DNA of 5,550 bases from Desulfobacteraceae bacterium (GTDB lineage Bacteria > Desulfobacterota > Desulfobacteria > Desulfobacterales > UBA11574). The DNA lies in the NCBI GenBank assembly GCA_029857875.1, contig JAOUGB010000186.1, forward strand, positions 1-5,550, given 5' to 3'. This document shows positions 1 through 5,515 of this stretch, piece by piece. Positions within the stretch are counted from its first letter, which is position 1, and each line of letters begins with the position of its first letter. A program made the position numbers and the translations under genes. Below the pieces are notes generated by a model. The model worked only from the letters and a program-made list of their open reading frames with translations, did not search any database and was not told the origin of the DNA.

Positions 1-1522
1 TAGAGAGAAACATACACAAGGCCAACGTAAAGAGTAAAGAGGAGGTCCCTTGTGAGAGAAATATTGGATAGGGGAGACGCCACGGTCGTCCCACATCATA
101 ACACAGAGCAAGCACTACCAGGGAGTATCCCAGAAATGTCGTTAAAATGGCAGGCCGGACCGCTGAATGATATCGTTTTAGGCCAAATATATAACAGGCG
201 GCAGATGTCACATATCCTCCGGTGGTCAGGGCGACACCGCATAACAGGTTAAACCCGATCAGGATCCCCCAAGGGTTGTTGTCATCATGACTGGCTATAG
301 CGCCGAGCCCTCCGGTAAACCTGAGAACTGTGAGTATCCCACCGACCAGTATAATGATCCCGGCAATCAGATTAAATGATGAAAATACCGATCGTTGTTC
401 CGGGCTGGTCTTATTTTTTAATTGGTCGCTCTCCTGTGTTCCGGATTGGGTATTCCCGGGAGATTGGGATGAAGCCTGCGTTCCTGAACTTTCTTCCGCC
501 TGCTTTGAAGCTTTTTTTACTTTTCGTTTTACGGTGACGTCCTTGTCATTAATGGCTTTTCCCTTAAACCGGGCAATTAATTGGTTCATTTCAGCCTGGG
601 CATCATTTGCGATACGGTTGATGGCCTCGAGTTTTTCCTCGGTTGCAATCCGGTCTTTTTGTTTTGAAATCGCATAAATCCCTGTCAGAGAAACTAATCC
701 CATACTCACAACAATGGGAAGCATAGCCAGTATTTCGGAAGTCAGTTGAGGCGCCGAAATGACCCCGAGATCTTCGCTCATCCCGATATCTGAAAATCGG
801 ACGTTGGAGATATATAACCAGCTGCAGCCGCCCATTTCATGTTCTCCGTAGATATGATCCACATAGCGGCCCGGATAACGTTGAATCCGCTGCCGGGCAA
901 TTTTAATCAGATCTTCACGGGTACCGAAAGTTAAGGCTTCTTTCGGGCAGATTTCAACACATCCAGGCGTCAGCCCTTTTTGAATTCTCGGCTGACAAAG
1001 ATTGCATTTCATCACTTTTGGGGTGATCGGGTCATCGTACTCGTATGCAGGGATGTTGAAAGGGCAGGCGATCATACAGTAACGGCACCCGACACATAGA
1101 GACGGATCATATGTAACGACACCTGCTTCAGATTTTTTAAGTGCTTTGACAAAACATGCCGAAACACAGGCCGGTTCTAAGCAATGATTGCATTGTTTTT
1201 TCACGAAAACCGGTGATTTCATTGCCGGCGGGAAAAATTGGTTGACGACGGTATATTCTTTCGCATGGGGCCGCCGTTGGAGCTCAAGAACTTTCAGATC
1301 ATCAAACGGGCGCTCCGGCAAGGGTAAGTTATTCACTTTGTTGCAAGCATCTTCGCATTTCCGGCATCCGATACAGCGGGAAATATCATGAAGGACTCCC
1401 TTACTTCCGGGATATCCGGTAAAATGTTTAGTCGTGACCGCTCCTGAATTAGAACTCAAAAGAAAATTGCTTCCGATTCCAGAACCCATCCACCCCAAAA
1501 AATGTCTTCGGGTGATCCCCAT
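1..1522 (-). CDS. hmcB: HmcB-type four-cluster ferredoxin fused to an NrfD/HmcC-like membrane subunit (3' end beyond the window)
   Basis: The frame is open from ATG at 1522 to the window edge: 507 codons, no stop. Residues 4-10 (TRRHFLG) form a twin-arginine export motif. Sixteen cysteines in four CX2-11CX2-4C groups (50/53/56/60, 111/114/119/123, 143/146/149/153, 173/176/188/192) can bind four [4Fe-4S] clusters, as in HybA, DsrO and HmcB. A hydrophobic segment at 264-285 matches the C-terminal anchor of HmcB/HybA. A charged, then Ser/Gln/Thr-rich linker (287-378) leads into hydrophobic helices at about 383-400, 418-447 and 458-475. These carry RFTGGLGA (401-408), NPWGILIGFNLLCGVAL (416-432) and DVGRPW (476-481), characteristic of NrfD-family HmcC/HybB. 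The product should pass electrons from HmcA through the clusters to the membrane quinone site. AGAGGT sits 6 nt before the start, and the 15-bp gap after hmcA implies co-transcription. No ATG, GTG or TTG between residue 312 and the NrfD module offers a separate hmcC start, so the fusion looks genuine. Confidence 0.92.
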   Translation of the reverse strand, partial: MGITRRHFLGWMGSGIGSNFLLSSNSGAVTTKHFTGYPGSKGVLHDISRCIGCRKCEDACNKVNNLPLPERPFDDLKVLELQRRPHAKEYTVVNQFFPPAMKSPVFVKKQCNHCLEPACVSACFVKALKKSEAGVVTYDPSLCVGCRYCMIACPFNIPAYEYDDPITPKVMKCNLCQPRIQKGLTPGCVEICPKEALTFGTREDLIKIARQRIQRYPGRYVDHIYGEHEMGGCSWLYISNVRFSDIGMSEDLGVISAPQLTSEILAMLPIVVSMGLVSLTGIYAISKQKDRIATEEKLEAINRIANDAQAEMNQLIARFKGKAINDKDVTVKRKVKKASKQAEESSGTQASSQSPGNTQSGTQESDQLKNKTSPEQRSVFSSFNLIAGIIILVGGILTVLRFTGGLGAIASHDDNNPWGILIGFNLLCGVALTTGGYVTSAACYIFGLKRYHSAVRPAILTTFLGYSLVVLALCYDVGRPWRLPYPIFLSQGTSSLLFTLALCMFLS

Positions 1523-1537
1523 AATTTTACCTCTATC

Positions 1538-3196
1538 TCAGAATCGATTTGTTAGTTGAATCGTTGTTGTTTTCTTTTTGTGACAAGCCGTGCAATTCGT
1601 AGAGGCCGGTTTTTTAATCCCCATCATCTGATGGCAAGTCATGCACTGGCTGTGGTAAGCACCCTTTAATCCAAGTTTGGAGTTCTGTTCGGATTTAAGT
1701 GACTTGGCGTGACAGGCAGCACATTTTGGAAATGCCATGGGAGATGGGCTGCGGTGGTGACAACCTAAACATAATGTCGTTGTTTCCCCGTGGAAGTATT
1801 GTGCCAACATACTTTTTTGAGTGCGTTTGGCAAGGGCTTGAACGATTTGACGGTGGGGGAATAGCACACTATCATATTGATCCACCATATTATCAATGGT
1901 TACTTTTTCCGGTATCTCCTCATCTGATATCACTGGCTTGGGGGCTGAGCGCATATCTATCTCTGCTGCTGCTATTTTTACTATATCATCACCCTTTATG
2001 GGCAGGGGTTTAATAGATTCTTTTGCAACAGAGTGACAACTTTTGCATCTGATTTCATCAATTTGCCTTAAATTCATTTGAGCGTGACAGCCGGCGCAGT
2101 CAGGAGATTTTATTGATTTTATATGGCAGCCCACGCAACTTTTAAAAGTGTCAGATGAATGCATGGCCTGTTCAAGTATAACAAATTTACCTTTTTCAAT
2201 GCCCGTTCTTGTATGACATACAAAACAAGGCTCCATAGACTCATGGTGGCAGGAACGGCAATTTTCAACCTGCTTTTCATGGGAGAGATGATTAAATGCC
2301 ACCGGTTCGACAAACTGATTCGACGGCTTCCCTGATTCAAGCGCATCCTTTAACCAGGTCGACAAAAGCACAACATCCGGTTGATTCCGCTTTATTCGTG
2401 GGATTTCCTTGAGTTTCGTAATTTTTGATTGCTTTGCCAACTCATGACATGCTGCGCAGTTTGTCGGTCCGGCCTTTTTATTCTGTAAGTTGAGTGCGAT
2501 ATGACAGTTGAGGCAGTCTTCATGCGCAACTGTTTTAAACGATCGGACTTCCTCGGTCTTTTCCTGTTTATGGCAGTAGCGGCATGTCCCTTCCTTGCCT
2601 TTGGTATAAACGGTCTTATTGAGCGCTTTATCGTATTCATGATGACATGCACTGCAGTTCTTTTCTTTTTCGTCCCCCACGGAACGGATCAGGTCGGCAA
2701 GTACATGACGATAATGAAGGGATTTATCCATGCCAAAGGGTTGTGACGCGTCTATATACGGCGGGTTTTGAGAGTGGCACATGCGGCATTCGCCGGTAAG
2801 TGGTCCCGATTTTAATCTCTGATCTCGTCTATCCTTATGGCATCCGATACACTCATGATGATATAATTCCTTATCGTTTTTGAATCCATCATCTTTGAGC
2901 CGCTTTAATTTGAAAACAAAAACATTTTCCTTTTTAAGATGGCACGATTCGCACGACTTGTTTTCAATCGCTTCAGTATGTCTGTCATGAGGAAAGAACA
3001 CTTCGGGCATTTGATAGCCCTCCGGGGGGCTTGACAGCCGGATTCTGATGAGATCAAATCTTTCTTGATTTTGGGATGTGTTGCCATAAAGTGAGCAGAA
3101 CAGGGTGATTATGATTATGAGGGAAAATAGAATTCCATCTCGGAGCCTTCGTAGAGGAACTTTTGACAAAATGGTCACCATAAAGAAAATATCCAT
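1538..3196 (-). CDS. hmcA: High-molecular-weight sixteen-haem cytochrome c, HmcA
   Basis: The 552-residue product has exactly sixteen CXXCH haem-c motifs, with first cysteines at 82, 116, 137, 181, 205, 228, 247, 313, 324, 354, 367, 384, 476, 492, 518 and 535. Haem count and length match HmcA of Desulfovibrio (about 545 residues, sixteen haems). Motifs cluster as 3+4+5+4, fitting the known build from cytochrome c3-like modules, one lacking a haem, plus an extra haem. Each module opens with likely axial histidines, for example H70/H73, H161/H164, H303/H306 and H448. A basic N-terminus (KVPLRRLR) and hydrophobic run (21-38) form a Sec signal peptide or anchor, so the protein is periplasmic. It should collect electrons from cytochrome c3, hydrogenase or formate dehydrogenase and deliver them to the fused iron-sulfur/NrfD protein encoded 15 bp downstream. 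The start is uncertain: ATG 3196 is the first after an in-frame TAA (3209-3211), but ATG 3181 (residue 6) gives a more usual signal peptide. Neither has a good ribosome-binding site. Confidence 0.94.
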   Translation of the reverse strand: MDIFFMVTILSKVPLRRLRDGILFSLIIIITLFCSLYGNTSQNQERFDLIRIRLSSPPEGYQMPEVFFPHDRHTEAIENKSCESCHLKKENVFVFKLKRLKDDGFKNDKELYHHECIGCHKDRRDQRLKSGPLTGECRMCHSQNPPYIDASQPFGMDKSLHYRHVLADLIRSVGDEKEKNCSACHHEYDKALNKTVYTKGKEGTCRYCHKQEKTEEVRSFKTVAHEDCLNCHIALNLQNKKAGPTNCAACHELAKQSKITKLKEIPRIKRNQPDVVLLSTWLKDALESGKPSNQFVEPVAFNHLSHEKQVENCRSCHHESMEPCFVCHTRTGIEKGKFVILEQAMHSSDTFKSCVGCHIKSIKSPDCAGCHAQMNLRQIDEIRCKSCHSVAKESIKPLPIKGDDIVKIAAAEIDMRSAPKPVISDEEIPEKVTIDNMVDQYDSVLFPHRQIVQALAKRTQKSMLAQYFHGETTTLCLGCHHRSPSPMAFPKCAACHAKSLKSEQNSKLGLKGAYHSQCMTCHQMMGIKKPASTNCTACHKKKTTTIQLTNRF

Positions 3197-3470
3197 ACAT
3201 TCAGCACGTTAATTCAATCCATCATGCTCTCTATGAGCTTTTTCATTATTTTTTAGCGCTAATCGGGCCGAAGACAACCGGTGAGAGACAACTCGGGAAT
3301 ACAGCCAGAAACAGCCTTTTTTGACATCGGCGGAAAAGTAAACCTTCCCCCTTTTGTTTTTATCAAGCTGTCTGAAGGGTTATCTTCGGCTTTCCATTAA
3401 CATCCTGTGGTCACGTCCCCAAGGCACGATCGCTACCCCGTATCGACCCAGATTCTGAACATGCTTATCC
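3197..3470. other. Gene-free gap between the DsrC-like gene and hmcA
   Basis: I see no convincing gene, terminator or promoter in these 274 bases. On the minus strand the frame of hmcA stays open across most of the gap, broken only by TAA at 3380-3382 and 3209-3211. The 56 codons between those stops look protein-like but contain no ATG, so this may be a decayed reading frame. Two 13-base arms, GCCGAAGACAACC at 3267-3279 and its inverted copy at 3378-3390 with one mismatch, flank about 98 bp. Without a clear terminator, read-through from the DsrC-like gene into hmcA is possible. Confidence 0.5.
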
Positions 3471-4133
3471 CTATCTTAGGCGCAATCCTGCAATCTTAAC
3501 GGCACCCCGGTGGTATCCATCAGGGAATAACTGCTCAAGATCTTCCAGTTCAAGCTCATTTGCTTCACAGGTGTCATAAACGGTGGGGATCTCTTTGTTC
3601 TGTTTATAACTTTCACGAAGAAAATTAATAACTTTCCAGTGCTTTTCGGTCAGCTTTCCACCAGGTATTTTCATTTCATATGCTCTATGGATGGCATAAT
3701 GCTCATCCCATTCATCAGGATCCATTAAAAATCCTCGCATATCCACAGTATAAGACTTCTTACTGGCAACTGCGTGAAGTGCCTCGGCAGCCTCGGTAGA
3801 ATATAATTCTTGTTGTTTATGGCTATCGCGGAAGGTAATACCTGCCAGCTTACAGGCGCCTCTCTGATATCCTGTAGGGAAAAGATTCTTTAATTGTTTG
3901 CGCCGCAGGTTATTCTCTCTACAGGTTTCATAGATGGTAGGGCATATGCCCGTTTCTTCAAATTTATTCCGTATAAAATGAATGACATCCCAGTGCTCTT
4001 TGGTGAGTCCCTTTTCGATCCGAAGTTCTGGCGCCATTCCTTCCGGAAAATTTTCATCCCACCTTTCAATATCTAACAAGAACCCGCTGGAATCTAATGA
4101 ATAACTTTTTCCTTTATGTTTCAAAATGCTCAT
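3471..4133 (-). CDS. Tandem DsrC/TusE-like protein (two fused domains, lacking the redox cysteine pair)
   Basis: The 220-residue protein contains two DsrC-family domains, about 2-103 and 124-220. Each shows the family order: Y-S/T-V/L-D...GFL-D...W-E near the start, LT-HW-VI-F-R (43-55 and 161-173), PT-YDTC-like (65-71 and 183-189), and a final LFP-GY-RGA-K-AG (84-98 and 202-216). A single DsrC is about 105 residues, so this is a duplication-fusion. DsrC works through two cysteines on its C-terminal arm: CysB in GACK and CysA as penultimate residue. Domain 1 keeps CysB (C94) but has no CysA; domain 2 has V212 in place of CysB and ends at GLRLR without a cysteine arm. It therefore cannot act as a canonical DsrC trisulfide carrier or TusE relay. 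It resembles the cysteine-less RspA-type, proposed as regulatory. It is soluble and cytoplasmic. The start at 4133 is chosen over ATG 4139 because AAAGGAGG lies 7 nt before it but only 1 nt before the other. Confidence 0.88.
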   Translation of the reverse strand: MSILKHKGKSYSLDSSGFLLDIERWDENFPEGMAPELRIEKGLTKEHWDVIHFIRNKFEETGICPTIYETCRENNLRRKQLKNLFPTGYQRGACKLAGITFRDSHKQQELYSTEAAEALHAVASKKSYTVDMRGFLMDPDEWDEHYAIHRAYEMKIPGGKLTEKHWKVINFLRESYKQNKEIPTVYDTCEANELELEDLEQLFPDGYHRGAVKIAGLRLR

Positions 4134-4140
4134 GTTCATT

Positions 4141-4148
4141 CCTCCTTT
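4141..4148 (-). promoter_or_regulatory. Strong Shine-Dalgarno that decides the start of the DsrC-like gene
   Basis: The minus strand reads AAAGGAGG, a near-complete anti-16S match. Two in-frame ATGs follow. The one at 4139 is only 1 nt away; the one at 4133 is 7 nt away, the normal spacing, so translation most likely begins at 4133. Confidence 0.8.
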
Positions 4149-4161
4149 TGAAATTTACCGC

Positions 4162-4184
4162 TCCCGAGTTTTTCCTTATCGGGA
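4162..4184 (-). other. Small hairpin in the leader of the DsrC-like mRNA
   Basis: TCCCGA and TCGGGA form a perfect 6-bp stem around an 11-nt loop, between the predicted transcription start (about 4234-4243) and the ribosome-binding site at 4141-4148. No U-tract follows, so it is not a terminator. It could affect leader folding or be incidental. Confidence 0.3.
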
Positions 4185-4240
4185 TTGTTAGGCTGCCTGA
4201 GTTTAAAAAAAACATTTAAATAAATCGTCATGATTAATGT

Positions 4241-4269
4241 ATTATATGGGAGAGCAATTAATGTGCCAA
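4241..4269 (-). promoter_or_regulatory. Overlapping sigma-54 and sigma-70 promoter signals for the DsrC-like gene
   Basis: The minus strand carries TGGCACATTAATTGCT, which fits the sigma-54 consensus TGGCAC-N5-TTGCW with exactly 10 bases between the invariant GG (-24) and GC (-12). The same stretch reads as sigma-70: TTGGCA at 4269-4264 (5 of 6 matches to TTGACA), a 17-bp spacer, and TATAAT at 4246-4241 (6 of 6). Predicted starts would be near 4243 for sigma-54 or 4234 for sigma-70, giving a leader of about 100 nt before ATG 4133. A promoter here is well supported; which holoenzyme uses it is not decided by sequence alone. Confidence 0.7.
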
Positions 4270-4288
4270 TCCGAGCAGCAGGAACTTG

Positions 4289-4306
4289 ATCAGATAATCA
4301 TCTGAT
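4289..4306. promoter_or_regulatory. Operator-like palindrome upstream of the DsrC-like promoter
   Basis: ATCAGAT-N4-ATCTGAT gives two perfect 7-bp arms around 4 bases. Its centre (4297.5) lies about 63 bp upstream of the predicted sigma-70 start, near the position used by CRP/FNR-type activators, or about 54 bp upstream of the sigma-54 start. The half-site is not a clean match to FNR, CRP or HcpR boxes, so the regulator is unknown. Confidence 0.45.
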
Positions 4307-4349
4307 ATTATTTATTAAATTTTATGGTACGATAGGAAAGAAGTACTTG

Positions 4350-4425
4350 TCTTAAGAAGAATTGATCGTCAGATATTTTTACAGACTGTAAAAAAAGTAA
4401 AAATTCGATGTGAATATTCTTAAGA
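4350..4425. repeat. Nested inverted repeats in the AT-rich intergenic region
   Basis: A perfect 19-bp palindrome, TTTTTACAGACTGTAAAAA, lies at 4376-4394. It is flanked by a second perfect 9-bp inverted pair, TCTTAAGAA at 4350-4358 and TTCTTAAGA at 4417-4425, with nearly the same centre and partial pairing between. It could be one long imperfect hairpin, two operators, or a remnant of a small palindromic element. No gene is convincing here: the 76-codon minus-strand frame at 4308-4538 starts with GTG inside the terminator stem and has no ribosome-binding site. Confidence 0.4.
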
Positions 4426-4494
4426 GAAGCCCAATACTGCCAGAGGAATTTTTTAGTTTTAAGCTGTTGGTTTTCTTCTGAGATTAATAAAATA

Positions 4495-4541
4495 CCCGTG
4501 GTGAACCTTACCATGAAAGTAAAAATAGGTTCAACCACGGG
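4495..4541 (-). terminator. Hairpin terminator of the rhodanese-like gene
   Basis: CCCGTGGTGAACCT (4495-4508) pairs with AGGTTCAACCACGGG (4527-4541), a 14-bp stem with one bulged A and an 18-nt loop. On the minus strand it is followed by TATTTTATTAATC, a reasonable though interrupted U-tract. It lies 75 bp past the rhodanese stop, in the right orientation. The plus-strand side lacks a T-tract. Confidence 0.65.
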
Positions 4542-4615
4542 GGTTTCTTGGATTAGCGTGCAAATAGTTCCCTAAATTGTGACTATCGCAGGGTTCATCA
4601 TTGTCGCTTTTTCCT

Positions 4616-5452
4616 TTATGGATGCGGAGAGTACGGCAATTCCTTGGGATATTTACCTTTCATAAAATAAGGATCGGGTTTTTGAAAGGTTCCCGGCACC
4701 AATTTGAACTGCCCGTGGCGGTTGATGATCGGGTATCCCAGCTCTATCCAGCCCCTGAAGCCGTCGGTGAGGTTGAAAATATCGCCTGTGTATCCCATGA
4801 TTCTCATGTGTCTGGCAACCAGGCCGCCTCGATCACCACCGTCGGCCGGGGTGCCGCTTTTACACTGGAGATAGTATGTGGCCTCGGGATCCGGTGCCAG
4901 CCCTGGAAGGTGCCAGAAATCCAGACCGGTATCCAGGCGGATGGCTCCGGGGATATGGCCCTGGAGATATTCGGACTCCATGCGAATATCCAGCAGAAGA
5001 TGCTTGGGATCTTTCCACTTGCCCTCATCGATCCAAATTTTCTTAAAGGTTTTCATGTTCATGTTAGTGCCATACTGTAGCAGAAGCGGAAACCAGTACG
5101 ACTTGCCGTTCATGAAAAGCTGTGTCGGCGTCAACTTTTGGCCCTTTTCAGGCTTTATTCTAGGGAGCGGAAAACCTTTTTTATCGAGAATATATCCCAG
5201 TTCCTCAGGACCCAGCAACAGTTCCTTTTCTTTTTTGGTCCAGGGCCTATTAATAAACTCAATGACCTGTTCTTTCGTCCAGTCCTTACTGTAAATCGCT
5301 CCGGTGTCCTCTGTGTACCAGTCTATATGTCCCCCTCCGTAAGCCGAGTAATTCGGGAAATCGAAATCGCCATCGGCAAATGAAGTGCCGGCAAACACTG
5401 CTGCTATAAAAAGACAAAATATCATTAGTATGAGTTTGTTAACCTTTTTCAT
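4616..5452 (-). CDS. Secreted rhodanese-like protein with an extended active-site loop
   Basis: The 278-residue product starts with a Sec signal peptide: KKVNK, a hydrophobic run (7-20), then a likely cleavage after SFA (24-26). Residues 27 to about 133 form a region I do not recognise. The rhodanese domain spans about 134-243: LLLDIRMESEYLQGHIPGA (152-170) is the CH2A-type motif, C197 is the likely persulfide-forming cysteine at the end of a strand (YYLQC), and DGFRGWIELGYP (230-241) is the usual C-terminal signature. A normal CXXGXR loop is replaced by CKSG, then about seven extra residues (TPADGGD), then R208. A 35-residue tail follows. It probably handles sulfane sulfur or thiols in the periplasm; the substrate is unknown. 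ATG 5452 is preferred to ATG 5464 because GGGGGT lies 4 nt before it and it begins a standard signal peptide; ATG 5464 has no ribosome-binding site. It is terminated separately from the genes downstream. Confidence 0.87.
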   Translation of the reverse strand: MKKVNKLILMIFCLFIAAVFAGTSFADGDFDFPNYSAYGGGHIDWYTEDTGAIYSKDWTKEQVIEFINRPWTKKEKELLLGPEELGYILDKKGFPLPRIKPEKGQKLTPTQLFMNGKSYWFPLLLQYGTNMNMKTFKKIWIDEGKWKDPKHLLLDIRMESEYLQGHIPGAIRLDTGLDFWHLPGLAPDPEATYYLQCKSGTPADGGDRGGLVARHMRIMGYTGDIFNLTDGFRGWIELGYPIINRHGQFKLVPGTFQKPDPYFMKGKYPKELPYSPHP

Positions 5453-5486
5453 ATTTACCCCCATTCTAAAGTAATCATTGTTAAAC

Positions 5487-5515
5487 TGTATAATGAATAA
5501 TCATACAGAGGTTAA
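5487..5515. promoter_or_regulatory. Putative promoter/operator region upstream of the rhodanese-like gene
   Basis: On the minus strand, TTAACC (5515-5510), a 17-bp spacer and TATACA (5492-5487) make a weak sigma-70-like promoter (4 of 6 at each box). An imperfect palindrome, TGTATAAT-N5-ATCATACA (5487-5507, 7 of 8 arm positions matching), covers the spacer and -10, where a repressor could bind. On the plus strand the same stretch contains a perfect TATAAT (5489-5494) but no good -35, so divergent transcription is possible. Confidence 0.35.

Noticed and set aside
389..664. Frameshift or missed stop splitting hmcB from hmcC
   Set aside because: The reading frame was followed codon by codon from 1522 to position 2 without a shift; residue numbering at 703-701 (Met274) agrees, and the NrfD signature follows in the same frame.
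52..677. Plus-strand frames at 52-252 and 330-677
   Set aside because: They lie antisense within the long HmcBC frame, which has clear cysteine motifs and membrane segments; no ribosome-binding context or recognisable domain.
1188..1391. Plus-strand 67-codon frame
   Set aside because: Antisense to the ferredoxin domain of the HmcBC fusion; no independent support.
1699..3087. Several frames on both strands within 1699-3087
   Set aside because: All are shadows of hmcA, whose sixteen CXXCH motifs fix the true frame.
1538..3196. Lipoprotein signal at TLFC (residues 31-34) of HmcA
   Set aside because: Phe at -1 does not fit a lipobox, which needs a small residue there; an ordinary signal peptide or uncleaved anchor is more likely.
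3894..4076. Plus-strand 60-codon frame
   Set aside because: Antisense to the first DsrC-like domain.
4308..4538. Minus-strand 76-codon open frame in the spacer between the rhodanese and DsrC-like genes
   Set aside because: It begins with GTG inside the terminator hairpin, has no ribosome-binding site, is AT-rich with Leu/Phe/Lys bias, and overlaps palindromic structure. Probably chance, though a relic cannot be excluded.
4601..5383. Four plus- and minus-strand frames overlapping the rhodanese gene
   Set aside because: Shadows of the minus-strand gene, which has a signal peptide and rhodanese motifs; the others show neither.
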